A stretch of DNA of 64,000 nt from Locusta migratoria (lineage: Eukaryota > Arthropoda > Insecta > Orthoptera > Acrididae): assembly GCA_026315105.1 (NCBI GenBank), contig CM048744.1, positions 977,746,721-977,810,720 of the forward strand, written 5' to 3'. The position numbers and the translations under genes are program-made. The first letter of the stretch is position 1. The number at the start of each line of letters is the position of its first letter. The notes beneath the pieces were generated by a model. That model was not told where the DNA came from and made no database searches. It worked only from the letters and a program-made list of their open reading frames with translations. Positions 10,672 through 21,417 of the stretch are shown one piece after another.

Positions 10672-11385
10672 CATCTTGACACTAAATAAAGAAAAGTGTG
10701 AAGTAATACACATGACCACTAAAAGAAATCCGCTGAACTTCAGTTACGCGATAAATCAGTCAAACCTTAAGGTCGTAAATTCTACCAAATACCTAGGAGT
10801 TACAATTACGAACAACTTTGACTGGAGAGAACACATAGAAAATATTGTGGGGAAGGCGAACCAAAGGTTACGTTTCATTGGCAGAACGCTTAGACGATGC
10901 ACCAGCTCCACCAAAGAGACTGCCTACATCACACTTGTGCGTCCTCTCTTGGAGTACTGTTGCCCCTTGTGGGACCCTCACCAGGTGGGACTGACGGAAG
11001 ATATTGAGAAGGTTCAGAGAAGGGCAGCTCGTTTTGTTTTATCACGCTACGGGGGGGAAAGCGTTACGGAAATGTTGCACGAATTGGGGTGGAAATCATT
11101 AAAAGAAAGACGTTATTCATTGCGGCGTGATCTGTTTGCGAAGTTTCAATCACCGACTTTTAGTTCTGAATGTGAAAATATTTTGCTAGCACCCACCTAC
11201 TTAGGGAGACATGACCATCCCAATAAAATAAGAGAAATCAGATCGAAAACTGAACGATTTAGGTGTTCTTTCTTCCCGCGCGCTATTAGAGAATGGAATG
11301 GTAGAGAAAAGTTATGAAGGTGGTTAATGAACCCTCTGCCAGGCACTTAAATGTGATTTGCAGAGTATCTATGTAGATGTAGACT
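10672..11385 (+). pseudogene. CR1/L2-type LINE, RT C-terminus (5'-truncated)
   Basis: An open frame of 213 codons (10676-11317) encodes the C-terminal part of a CR1/L2/Jockey-group reverse transcriptase. It covers thumb and downstream region with TKYLGVTITNNFDW, RLRFIGRTLRRC, LVRPLLEYCCPLWDPH, KVQRRAARFVLSRY and ending FFPRAIREWNG. Catalytic motifs A-C are absent because the insertion is 5'-truncated at about 10672. The 3' UTR ends in ATGTAGATGTAGA. The uninterrupted frame suggests a young copy, and it belongs to the same subfamily as the copies at 17831 and 31088. It makes no functional polymerase alone. Confidence 0.92.
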
Positions 11386-11508
11386 AGCTTTTCCTACTGT
11401 TCGTTTGCTGAAAGCAATATACTGGTCAAAACAATTAGGGAATCAGTTGAGATACACAGGTTGTGAAGTACTGTCATCGGCAGAATGAACTAAAAGGTAC
11501 GACGTCTT

Positions 11509-11693
11509 TCAAATGTTCAAATGTTTGTAACTCTATGGGTCCAAACAGCGTTGGTCATCAGTCCCTAGGCTTACAGACTACTTAAACTAATCTAAGGACA
11601 ACACACACATCCATGCCCTAGGGAGGATTCGAACCTCCGACGAGGGAGGCCTCGCGATCCGTAACGTGGCACTCCAGACCGCTCGGCTACTCC
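11509..11693 (-). mobile_element. SINE A
   Basis: Minus-strand copy of the second SINE A subfamily (box B GGAGGTTCGAATCC, body TGGATGTGTGTGTTGTCC). The 3' end at the left reads CAAATGTTCAAATGTTTGTAA. Confidence 0.85.
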
Positions 11694-12011
11694 TTATTGT
11701 GAAACATTTGACTAAAAACACGCAGACACAACATAGAGCGAAGACACGACATATGCCGGTGCCTGACAGCCATGCGGTTTGCAGTCGCGACTTCCGCCAG
11801 CGCAGAGCGCGGCACAGACAGACCGCTGAGCGGTGTTTACGAGCTGTGGCTTCCTGAGAGGCGGACGTCCTGCTTACGTCTGCAGCTGACGGCGCTTGAC
11901 TTCACTTGACTCCGCTGGCGGCTCAAATCTCCACGTAAGCCGCTGCTCTACCGCGATACAGCGGCTGGTGTTGTTAGTGTGCCCAGTCTGTCCCGGCACC
12001 AGCCTACGTCT
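11694..12011. other. GC-rich unassigned segment
   Basis: About 300 bp noticeably richer in GC than the surroundings, with no open frame I can identify. It could be part of an LTR or a LINE 5' UTR; no boundary signals seen. Confidence 0.35.
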
Positions 12012-12960
12012 ACTTCAACCAGCTTACTGAACTGCACAATTTCTCTTCCCCTAAAGTTTTCCCTCCTTTCCACCCCCCATCACTCTCACTATTCCTTGGC
12101 GATTTAACAGGCCCATTCTTTTCGTTAAGACCTACCGCAATTTTTCCCCCTCTTTCAGGTCTCTTCTTTCTTTTTCTTTCGTTTCGGCCATCTTTGGACA
12201 ACGTTAATTCACACCAGCTTCCTTTCTTCCGTTCTTCCTCCTCTTCCACTATTCTTTCTTTCTCATACTTTGCATCTTTCTTCGCTCTTCAGTCCACGAT
12301 AATTTCGTTCTCGGTCTAGTTCTGTCCTCAATGCCTGCAAATGCCTGAATTTTTGATTTAAAAATCACCCTGTTGTGTATTTCTTGATCCCGTATTCCCA
12401 TTTCTTTCAGATCCCTTTGTACTTCTTGGATCCACCGTATTTTGCTTTTATTGTACAACAAGAATTGTGAAATTTGCTGTGTTAACCTCCCCTGGTCCAT
12501 TCTGCAAATGTGTCCAAAGAACTCGCACCTTCTTTTCTTAATTATATTGGATATTTTTTCTATTTTGGAATAGAGTTGGATCGATTTCCAAACTGACCGT
12601 CTTCTGTTCTTCGAGGTCCTAATATTCTCGTGAGAATCTTCCGTTCCACTAGTTCTAGCCTCTTAATCACTCCAGTTCTCAATAGGTTGAGTGTTTCTGC
12701 TGCATATACAGCTTCAGGGCGCATCACTCTCTGGTAATGTTTAAGTTTTGCATTGATAGAAATATTCTTGTTATAGATGTTCATTGTCAGTTTATATGCT
12801 AAATTAATTTTGTTTATTCGTGCTTCCATTGCATCCTTTTCTGTCAGTCCAGTGTCTATCCATTCTCCTAGGTATTTGAATTTTTCCACCTTCTGAATTT
12901 TCCCTCTGTCTATTGCCATCCATCCAGGAGGTTCCGTGATGTTTGTCATAATTTTGTCTT
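12012..12960 (-). pseudogene. RTE-like LINE (family A), C-terminal part
   Basis: Minus-strand relic of the same family as 1398-2590. The frame at 12560-12949 gives KVEKFKYLGEWIDTG, INAKLKHYQRVMRPEAVYA and ERKILTRILGPRR. After a frameshift, 12249-12500 continues with RLTQQISQFLLYNKSKIRW and EVQRDLKEMGIRDQEIHNR. A Lys/Glu/Arg-rich tail follows. Catalytic motifs are absent. It is 5'-truncated at about 12960 and at least one frameshift breaks the frame. Confidence 0.85.
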
Positions 12961-13071
12961 CTCGATAGAGATCTGTAGGCCTGTTTTAGCTGCTTGTCTC
13001 TGTAACTCTTTGGTTTGGTTCACTACCTCTTCTAATATTTATTATCTAATATTCAGCAAAGAGAAGAGGAA

Positions 13072-13153
13072 AGTTCGAACGTTTATAAACCTAAGTGACC
13101 AAACTGCTCAGTCCCTTGACTTACAGAATGTTTTAACTTACGCTAAGGACAAA

Positions 13154-13208
<55 letters not shown>

Positions 13209-13300
13209 ACACACACACACGTGCCCGTAGGAGTATTCGAACTTCCGGCAGGAGCGGCCACGAAATCCGTAACTGGTGCCCGAGACCGCGCGGCATACAT
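13072..13300 (-). mobile_element. SINE A carrying a CA microsatellite
   Basis: Minus-strand SINE A. The left end has the GTTTATAAACCTAAGTGACC body, followed by TTACGCTAAGGACAAAACA, then a long CA run, then GGAGTATTCGAACTTCCGGC (degraded box B) and the tRNA-like head. The dinucleotide run lies where other copies have GGATGTGTGTG, so it expanded from SINE sequence. Confidence 0.75.
13162..13220. repeat. (CA)n microsatellite
   Basis: CA run of about 59 bp with one CC interruption near 13207, inside a SINE A copy. Confidence 0.97.
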
Positions 13301-13559
13301 ACTACAGCGCGTGCTCGTGTAGCAACCGCCTTTACGCTGGCTTCTCCACGCCTAACTTTATACCAAAGTTAGCGACGGGAACCAGCAATCTCCGGTGTAT
13401 ATCGATTACCTGGAGATAGAGTGGTTGTAAGCCAAAATATCGTGGTAACAAGTCTAAGAGAGACGTCTGTATTATCGAAACTTCATAGATTAAGCTTTTG
13501 ACAATAGTGAGTGGTATACATTCTGAAGTTCTCAAGGAAGTAGGTATAAAAGACTCAAA

Positions 13560-13755
13560 TGTTCAAACGTTTGTAGAGCTTATGGGACTTAACTACGGGG
13601 CCATCAGTCCCTAAACTTACAATCTACTTATGAACTAGCTAAGACTAAAGACGGGACAAACACCCATGCCCGAGGGGAAATTCGAACCCCCGAGCGTAGT
13701 GGTCGTGCAGACCGTGACTGACGCGCAGCAAACCACTGGGCCACTGCGGCCGGCG
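13560..13755 (-). mobile_element. SINE A with target-site duplication
   Basis: Near full-length minus-strand SINE A. A 14-bp direct repeat flanks it: ATAAAAGACTCAAA at 13546-13559 and ATAAAAGAGTCAAA at 13756-13769 (one mismatch). Confidence 0.92.
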
Positions 13756-13924
13756 ATAAAAGAGTCAAAGGAGAATATACTATTTGTACAGAAAACCAAC
13801 AGCAGTTATTGAATCGAAGGGTAACAAAGGGGAGCACTAATTGAGAAGGGGGTGAAGGATGAAACCGCTGTAGTAAAGAAAGGCAGGAGAAATTTGGAAA
13901 GGAAATTAAAGTTCAAGGAAAAAA

Positions 13925-14119
13925 GCCGGCTGCAGTGGCCGAGCGGTCTGCGGCGCGCCAGTCACAGTCTGCATGGCCGCTACGGTCGGGGGTTCGAATC
14001 TCCCGTCGGGCATGCACGTCTGTGCCGTCTTTAGTATAAGCTAGTTTATAGCTAGTTTGTAAGTATAGGGACTGGTGACCCGCAGTTAAGTCCTATAAGC
14101 TTAATAAACATTTGAACAG
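13925..14119 (+). mobile_element. SINE A, full-length
   Basis: Plus-strand copy with box A (AGTGGCCGAGCGG), box B (GGGGGTTCGAATC), the GGGACTGGTGACC body and AAACATTTGAAC end. GGAAAAAA at 13917-13924 and 14120-14127 is a probable short target-site duplication. Confidence 0.9.
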
Positions 14120-14127
14120 GGAAAAAA

Positions 14128-15359
14128 AATCACGGTTTACAAATAGCACAGTTATTCTGTTGCAGACAGTGAAGTACTTGTAAAAAGAGCAATGAAATGT
14201 AGTAAATATCAGGGATGTTGCGAGTTTTACATTACAAAATTAGAAGAGAAACTTAATAGAAGTCTTTCAACTTCCATTCGGGTCTTCATATGTAGCAAAC
14301 TGTCTTCTGCAAACAATATTTCCGCATTTCACCTTGCCGGTACCGATAGGTAAGAAAGGGTATGCTACTCCCTCCGAGACTGATTCAAACTGTAAACGAC
14401 GGAATCTTTATACGCAGCGAAAATACGAAGGCGCAAGAACCACGTAAAATGGGCATGCCCTTTCTCGCAACTACAGCCCCCTGGCGTAAGAGAAATTAGA
14501 ACGCCTCAAGTGATGAATACTGCCTAAAAATTGCTCATAAGCGTCCGAGTCAGATGCCATTGTTTCTTCATATTTGATAACACAGAATTCCTAGTTTTGC
14601 TTAGCGGGTATCCATTATCACGGTTAATGATATCTGAGGACCACGGAAGTAATCTGTGCTCATGGCAGTTTCATCTTGCTAAATATACGACAGAATTTTA
14701 TCTGTTATTACGCCGGAAAGTCTACATAGACACAACACACGAGTTTCTTCTTGGTAGTAAAATAGATTATGGTAGCTGAAGAAGCGAAGAAGAGTAGAAT
14801 ATAGAATGCCCTTGAAAATAAAAACATTTCTGAAGAAGAGAAATTTGTTAATTCGGAATATAGGAGGAGTCTTGCTTTGGATGCATTCGTCAAGGGTGTA
14901 GACTCGTACGTGAGAAGTAGACTGAGCAATTGATACAAGAGCACCACAGAAAACAAAATCTAGTGCTACGGAAGAACGGTGAATATTACAAGAGTAGGTC
15001 GCGCAAATAATAATGTGGTAAGTAGCAAACTGGGTAGAAGAGAAATTTTTGCCATAGGTTGAAGAGGAAAAGAGACTGACAGGACACATTCGGAGACATC
15101 AAAGAATATTTGATCTCGTCCTGGAGATAAGTGTGGGGGTAAGATCGAAGTGGGGAGTAAGTGGGCAATATGGGAGTAGGTTAGTAGTAAATAGTATCAA
15201 TTTATGTAGGTACCAGAGGTCATTTGAAGACGAAGTGGGTTGTACCGGATACGCATACACAAAAAAGTGTGCATCACTACAATTATATGGTTTATTGGAA
15301 GAGAGATATACAAAAAACATATCAGTTCTCTTTATTGCTCATGAAAACAAACTGTTCCA
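14128..15359. other. Unassigned DNA
   Basis: 1.2 kb in which I recognise no gene or TE. Open frames on both strands at 14679-15531 overlap each other and carry no motif. Confidence 0.45.
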
Positions 15360-15896
15360 AATTGCAGCATACACCAGTACCCCAATACCTGGTAACTCGT
15401 TCCCTTGCACTGATGCACGCCTGAATCCGCACTGGCAAACTGTCTTACTAGATCATCAGGAGACTGTTTGTCCAGATTCTCCTACTCTTCAACAGGATTC
15501 GAGCAGACCACTCAAACTGGTTGGTGGGTAGTCTCGTCCAAGGAAAAAAAAAAAGCCTTTCCAATGTATCCAGTCATATTCGAGAGAGTTCATGTCTCGA
15601 GAACGTGCTGGCTATTCTAACCTTGCGATGACGTTATCATGAAGGAACGCATTCACAATGAGAGCGAGAATTGTCATCCATTGAAACGAATCCATGACCC
15701 AAACGAAGCCAAAAAGATTCCACTATACGCTGGAGGGGGTCATCCCTATACGATACAGCCGTCTGATTGCCTTCTACGAGCACCAGTAGCACGAGGTGGC
15801 TGCACATAATGCCACCCCACAACATCAGGCTACCTCTATCTTGCTCTACACGCTAGACGGTGCGTCCAAGACTTTCAGGCTGTAGGAGAAAGCAGC

Positions 15897-16133
15897 TTCG
15901 GGTTTAACGCCCCGTCGACAGCGTGGTCATTAGAGACGGAGTTCACGCTAAGATTTTGTGCGAAGGAATGGAAATGGAAATCGGCCGTGCCCTTTCAAAG
16001 GAACCATCCCAGCATTTGCCTGGAGTGATTTAGGGAGAATCACGAAAACCTAAATCTGGATGGCCGGATAGGGATTTGAACCGCCATATTCGCGAATGCG
16101 AGTCCAGTGTGTTACCACCGCGCCCCCTCACTC
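15897..16133 (-). mobile_element. SINE B nested in Tc1 relic
   Basis: Minus-strand SINE of a second family. The tail end (left) reads CCCCGTCGACAGCGTGGTC, then GAAATCGGCCGTGCCCTTTC and TTGCCTGGAGTGATTTAGGG. The tRNA-like head at the right ends in GTGTGTTACCACCGCGCC. It sits between two catalytic blocks of the Tc1 transposase. Confidence 0.85.
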
Positions 16134-16358
16134 GGTCATTCAGGCTGAGCATACTGCCATCGTCTTGAAGGCAGATCTGTAAATAGGACTCGATGCCAAT
16201 TCTGACAAGTCCATTCAGCATGCTGTAGGGCCCATCTGTAGCGCGATGCATGGCGACTAGGTCTCCAAGGTGAACCTCGCCATCGACAACGGGAGTGAAG
16301 ACGTCCTGTAGCTGTACCAAAATCATCATTCAGCATGGTGGTGTTACCCTCTGGGTAT

Positions 16359-16482
16359 GCATTCTTCCCGCGCTCTATTCGAGATTGGAATGGGAGATAA
16401 AATAGTATAACGATGGTTTGATGAACCCTCTGCCAGGCACTTATGTGGTTTGCAGAGTATCCCTTGTAGATGTAGATGGGTT
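16359..16482 (+). mobile_element. CR1/L2-type LINE 3' end nested in Tc1 relic
   Basis: About 120 bp of the LINE 3' end (CATTCTTCCCGCGCTCTATTC through TGTAGATGTAGATG) lies in the opposite orientation inside the N-terminal half of the Tc1 transposase. An extremely 5'-truncated insertion. Confidence 0.85.
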
Positions 16483-16883
16483 CCTCCGAGCTGAAATACG
16501 TTAGCAGCGGTCATCGGCTTCTGTGGTAGCCTTGGGGCGGTCAGGGCACGGCAGGTCATCGGCAGTTTCTCTCTGCACCTCCTCCACGTCCGAACAACAT
16601 CGCCTCGGTTCACGCCAGCACGTCTGGAAACTTCCTCTTGACACAAAGTAACAAAGCGGATACGATCAAAATTCAGGGAACTGTCCTAAGGATGGCAGAC
16701 CCGCAGTCGACACTAGCAGTGTACTACCTCTCTAGAGCGCGCGCCACATAACTTGGCGGGTGAGGTCTGGTTGCGCAGAAGCACAGGTCGGCCTACGTCA
16801 CGTCACCTGACCTGCTGGCCAATAGCCGTCAGTCAGCCGTTGCGCACGGTCGACTTTGTGTGGTACTGTGCGGAGCAACAACT

Positions 16884-16884
<1 letters not shown>

Positions 16885-16917
<33 letters not shown>
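16885..16917. repeat. (T)n tract
   Basis: About 33 consecutive T residues just upstream of the DDE transposase relic. Confidence 0.95.
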
Positions 16918-16918
<1 letters not shown>

Positions 16919-16943
16919 AGTTATTTCGGAGCATTTAGTTGAC

Positions 16944-17640
16944 TATGAGTAGCAACAGCAAATCTCAACCTGTATTACACAAACAGGCAAGAGAAATAGT
17001 GTTTCGCTTATATCAATTCTTTAGACGGGAGTCGGAAGCGGCTGATCACAAAGCCTCTACCGGTGTTGCCAAGTGCCAGGAAAGAACAGTTGCAGCGTGC
17101 GGTATCTGGTTGAGATGTTCCAGTCACGGTCTGCACGGCCACTACGGTCGGGGGTTCGAATCCCCCCCTCGGGCATGGATATTTGTGCCGTCCTTTGTTG
17201 TAAGTAGTTCGTAAGTAGTTTGTAAGTTTAGGGACTGATGATCCCGTAGTTAAGTCCCATAAGCTATACAAACATTTGAACATTTGTATCTGGTTGAGAA
17301 CTGTTCAACGAATCGCGAGTGAAGCCAAGGCATCTGTTGAAGACAATGGATCACCTATTTTTAGGTCGCGTGTGAAGTGCCGAAATCGAAAAAAAATGTG
17401 CCAATGAGTTCGACGATTTCAGCAAGAATGTATTACGGCGAAAAATATTTGACATGTATAGTAAAGGTAAATAACCTACGGCAGATAAACTTTGTTCATA
17501 CATGAAAAAAAAAAAAAACAACAACAATTTCAACGGCCGCAAATCTACCATGCTCAGAATATTAAGGGAAATAGGATTTGTATGCGGCCATCACTTTAAA
17601 CCTAAGCGGCAGCAGCAGCTGACTGTGGAATGGAACGGAG
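16944..17640 (+). pseudogene. DDE (IS630/Tc1-mariner group) transposase N-terminal relic
   Basis: From ATG at 16944 the frame reads LHKQAREIVFRLYQFFRRE, then VAKCQERTVAACGI. After an intervening SINE it resumes as RTVQRIASEAKASVED, then FRSRVKCRNRKKM. After stops it gives VDDFSKNVLRRKIFDMY, PTADKLCSYMKK and TMLRILREIGFVC (to about 17600). This order (Trp/HTH domain, 'VDDFD...RR', 'PT..K', 'L..IGF') is that of a large family of insect DDE_3-type transposases. The catalytic domain is missing and several stops are present, so it is inactive. Family naming is from memory of pattern, not a search. Confidence 0.7.
17116..17285 (+). mobile_element. SINE A nested in transposase relic
   Basis: Plus-strand SINE A, slightly 5'-truncated. 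A perfect 14-bp target-site duplication GTATCTGGTTGAGA lies at 17102-17115 and 17286-17299. Removing the insert restores the transposase reading frame (..CGIWLR / TVQRI..). Confidence 0.95.
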
Positions 17641-17830
17641 CGCAGCTAACGCACAGTCCGGCTACGCTGCAACAGCTGCTACCCCCACCACTACACAGCT
17701 ACCTGCGCAGAAGAGCCAGTCCACCCGCCAAGTTACGTGGCGCGCGCTCTAGTATTATGAAAGTCAGTGTTCCGGAGACTTGGAACCAATGTGATGCAAT
17801 TTTTTTTATGCGTGTAGTAGCGTAGGGAGC

Positions 17831-18950
17831 TGCATCTACATCTATATAGATACTCTGCAAATCACATTTAAGTACCTGGCGGAGGGTTCATTAACCACTT
17901 TCATAACTTTTCTCTACCCTTCCATTCTCTAATAGCGTGCGGGAAGAAAGAACAGCTAAATCTTTCCGATTTCGATCTGATTTCTCTTATTTTATTGGGA
18001 TGGTCATGTCTTCTCAAGTAGGTGGATGCTATCAAAATATTTCCACTTTCAGAAGTAAAAGTCGGTGATTGAAACTTCGCAAACAGATCACGCCGCAATG
18101 AATAACGTCTTTCTTTTAATGATGTCCACCCCAATTCGTGCAACATTTCCGTGACGCTTTCGCCCCCGTAACGTGATAAAGCAAAACGAGCTGCCCTCCT
18201 CTGAACCTTCTCAATGTCTTCCGTCAGTCCCACCTGGTGAGGGTCCCACAAGGGGCAACAGTACTCCAGGAGAGGACGCACAAGTGTGATGTAGGCAGTC
18301 TCTTTGGTGGAGCTGGTGCATCTTCGAAGCGTTCTGCCAATGAAACGTAACCTTTGGTTCGCCTTCACCACAATATTTTCTGTGTGTTCACCCCAGTCTA
18401 AGCTGTTCGTAATTGCAACTCCTAGGTATTTGGTAGAATTTACGACCTTAAGGTTTGACTGATTTATCGCGTAATTGAAGTTCAGCGGATTTCTTTTTGT
18501 GGTCATGTGTATTACTTCACACTTTTCTTTATTTAGTGTCAATTGCCAATTTTCGCTCTATGTAGAAATTTTGTCTAAATAGCTTTGATCCTCTGTTGAC
18601 TTCACTAACCGATAAACGACAGCATCATCTGCGAACAGTCTAAGGGAGAGCTATTCAGATTGTCTCCTAAATCGTTTAGAACACGAGGAAGAGTAGGGGA
18701 CCTATAACGCTTCCCTGTGGAATACCAGATATCACTGCTGTTTTACTCGATGGCTTACCACCAATTACAACCAACTGTGTCCTTTCTGATAGGAAATCGT
18801 GAATCCAATGGCAAAATTGGGGAGATATTCCATAAGCACGCAATTTCATTGGAAGCCGCTTGTGGGGTACAGTGTCAAAAGCCTTCCGCAAATCCAGAAA
18901 TATGGAATCGATTTGAGATCCCTTGTCGATGGCACTTAACACTTGCAGTG
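17831..18950 (-). pseudogene. CR1/L2-type LINE, RT region
   Basis: Minus-strand insertion with a TAGATGTAGATG-type tail at 17831. The frame at 18676 and upward gives motif A FLDLRKAFDTVPHKRL and motif B SGIPQGSVIGPLLF. A frameshift and a stop around 18545-18660 break the sequence near the FADD motif (sense AGATGATGCTGTCG near 18630). The 213-codon frame at 17901-18542 gives TKYLGVAITNSLDW, LVRPLLEYCCPLWDPH and KVQRRAARFALSRY. The match to the copy at 31088 ends at about 18950, the 5' truncation point. Inactive. Confidence 0.92.
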
Positions 18951-19267
18951 TTCCGCGAGAGCACCAGCCTGCTCTGGCCCCCTCGCTCGCTGCGGCCTGG
19001 ATGCCTGCTAGGTGCCGGTGTTGCGGGAAGCCATTAACGCGGGCTGGTGTAACTTCCGCAGCCGTCGACTCCACCCTCAGCCGCACACTGCACGCCCGGA
19101 AGCGCCGTCACAACACCTTTTGTACGCGACGCGTTTATATCTAGTCTCCTGAAGCCTTTCATCTCTACAGAAGCGCTAAACCAGCACACACGGCAGTTAT
19201 TAACGACGTACCGCACCGCGAGCGATACAAATAGCGAAACTAGCGAGAAGTATAATACTGAATCTTT
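18951..19267. other. GC-rich unassigned segment between two LINEs
   Basis: About 300 bp of higher GC (CTGCGGCCTGGATGCC and similar) separates a minus-strand and a plus-strand LINE. No gene recognised. Confidence 0.4.
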
Positions 19268-20302
19268 AGGGCTATTAATCAAATTGCGTGGTTATGATAT
19301 ACCGTCCCAAATTTGCGATTAGAAAGGGGATTTCCTGTCAGAGAGGACACAGTTCGTAGTAATCGATGGTAAGGCATCGACTTAAACAGAGCTGATTTCG
19401 GGCGTTGCACAGGGTAGTGTTATTGCTCCTCTGCTGTTCCTTATTTACATAAACGATTTAGGGGAAAATCTAAGTAGCTCTCTTAGGTTGTTTGAAGATG
19501 ACGCCGTCATTCACCGTCTAGTAGAATCATCTGAAGATCAAAACCAACTGCAGAACGACCTGAATAAAATATCAGTATGGTGTAAAAATTGGCAATTGAC
19601 TCTAAATAATGAGAAGTGTGAAGTCGTCCACATGAATACGAAAAGAAATCCGTTAAACTTTGTTTACAAGATAAATCAATCAAAAGTGAATGCCGTAAAC
19701 TACACAAAATACGTAGGAACTACTATTACTTCAGACTTAAATTGGAAAGAACGCGTAGATAACGTCGTGGAAAAGGCGAACCACAGACTCCGTTTTATTG
19801 GCAGAACCCTTAAAAGATGCAACAGAACTACAAAAGAAACTGCATACACTACGGTTGTGCGTCCATTTTTGGAGTATTGCTGCCCAGTGTGGTTTCGTTA
19901 TCAGGTGGGTTTGATGGAGGACATCGAAAGAGTGCAAAGAAGGGCAGCTCGTTTCGTATTGTCACGATACACGGGAGACAGCGTTACGGAAATGATACAG
20001 GATGTGGGATGGGAATCATTACAACAACGGCGCTTATCGTTGCGGCGTGGGCTACTTACGAAACTCCAATCGCCAACATTCTCCTCCGAATGCGAAAATA
20101 TGTTGACTCCCACTTACATAAGTAGAAATGACTATCAGAATAAAATACGGAAAATCAGAGCTCGAACGGAGAGATTTAGGTGTTCTTTCTTCCCGCGCGC
20201 TAATCCAGAACGGAATGGGAGATAAATAGTATAATGGTGGTTCGATGAATCCTCTGCCAGGCACTTAGATACGATTTGCAGAGTATCCCATGTAGACGTA
20301 GA
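19268..20302 (+). pseudogene. CR1/L2-type LINE (second subfamily)
   Basis: A 5'-truncated insertion starting inside the RT domain (CAAATTGCGTGGTTATG). It has degraded motif B (GVAQGSVIAPLLF), then LFEDDAVIHRL, where the catalytic FADD is changed to FEDD. A 245-codon frame (19488-20225) runs through LTLNNEKCEVVHMNTKRN, RLRFIGRTLKRC and LEYCCPVW. The 3' end reads GGGAGATAAATAGTATAAT and ends in TGTAGACGTAG. It differs from the 10672 subfamily in body and 3' UTR and matches 32640-33700. A stop replaces one codon early (19384 region). Confidence 0.92.
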
Positions 20303-20496
20303 TTATTTTTAAGGGGGGATACAGGGCGCGAAATCTAGAAGAGAGATGCCACCTATGACAGAGACATGTATAACTCGACTGGACATAGAGGTTAACAGAG
20401 CGTGGCTCAGAGACAGTGAGCTGTCATCTCACTACAGTAGATCAACCTTTTTAACCTTATCAGCCTCGGAAGAGAAGCTTGTGAATTAATGAACAG

Positions 20497-20757
20497 AGGA
20501 CGTGGCGCAGTGGTAGCACAGTGGACTCGCATTCGGGAGGACGGTGGTTCGAATCCACCTCCCGGCCATCCAGATTCAGGTTTTCCGTGATTTCCCTAAT
20601 TACTCCAGGCAATTGCCGAGACGGTTACTTTGAAAGGGCACGGCCTATTTTCTTACGTAACCAATCCAAGCGTGAGCTCCTCGTCTAAGTCACCACGCTG
20701 TCGACAGGGCTGTGAACTCTAATCTTCCTTCCTTCCTTCCTTCCCTTCTTCCTTCAA
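20497..20757 (+). mobile_element. SINE B
   Basis: Plus-strand copy with tRNA-like box A (GTGGCGCAGTGGTAGCACAG) and box B (GGTGGTTCGAATCCACC). The body reads TTTTCCGTGATTTCCCTAA and GAAAGGGCACGGCC, then CACCACGCTGTCGACAGGG. It ends in a CTTC-type simple repeat (20730-20757). Confidence 0.88.
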
Positions 20758-21088
20758 TCATTGTGCCTGAACTATCGACAAATCTTAACTAGAAGTATTT
20801 GTCTAGTAAAAGGTCTCGTGAACAAGATGGCCGCATGGCTACAGTTTCTCCGCTCAATTGTTTCGTGGTACAGCCGCATCTGATGTCAAATTTTCAGGAT
20901 TTGGCTCCGTGGAATTACTGGGGTATTCACGCACAGATGTCGGGAGCCAACAGTTGCAGAGGCCAGCATATCGGCATGAAGGGATAAATCGCACTAGAAC
21001 TAAAGCCATTTCTACAGCGTTCCCGACTGTAATGCAAGATTTCTTATTTCCGCAAAAATAGCTAAAAATGGAGGTACGTACAATATTC
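20758..21088. other. No recognisable feature
   Basis: Short unassigned segment; nothing supported. Confidence 0.4.
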
Positions 21089-21089
21089 T

Positions 21090-21230
21090 AGCCGCGGTGG
21101 AACGGTCACGCGATCTACTAAGGCGCATTGCTGCCCGTCTGAGGTACGAGTCCATCCTCGGTCATAGGTGTGTTGTCTTAAAGTAGTTAAGTTCCACATA
21201 TTTAAAACCATTTGAACAGTTTTGAACAAT
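21090..21230 (+). mobile_element. SINE A, degenerate
   Basis: Plus-strand degenerate copy: AGCCGCGGTGGAACGGTCACG head, box B-like GGTACGAGTCCATCC, GGTCATAGGTGTGTTGTC body, shortened tail, ATTTGAACAGTTTTGAAC end. Confidence 0.7.
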
Positions 21231-21417
21231 ATGCTATCACAGCTGCAGACATTTATTAAAATTATACTTGGTATTTGCAAGACCTCCGTAACTGTTTTAT
21301 TAGGAAAAAATACATTATCTTTGCAAAGAAATGTATGTAGATGAATCCTATCGCTAAGGTCGACGGATGGCGCTATGTTTTAAATAGAAAGGAAACCGGT
21401 GAAAGAAGCAAAGGAAT

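Larger units (their letters stand above)
15360..16690 (-). pseudogene. Tc1-like transposase relic with nested insertions
   Basis: Read on the minus strand, a degenerate Tc1 transposase appears in order. The N-terminal helix-turn-helix (EEVSRRAGVNRGDVVRTW, about 16640-16585) is followed by a 'TADDLPRSGRPK'-type linker. Then come LNDDFGTATGR and WALQHAEWTCQNWHRVLFTD (16330-16170), covering the first catalytic Asp in the VLFTD block. Next is MLWGGIM with LTAVSYRDD-like sequence, then FVSMDDNSRSH (about 15670), the second catalytic Asp block. C-terminal remnants reach about 15390. Stops, frameshifts, a SINE B and a LINE fragment break it, so it is inactive. Terminal inverted repeats were not identified. 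Confidence 0.85.

Noticed and set aside
20730..20757. CTTC repeat as a separate regulatory element
   Set aside because: It is the simple-repeat tail of the SINE B copy.
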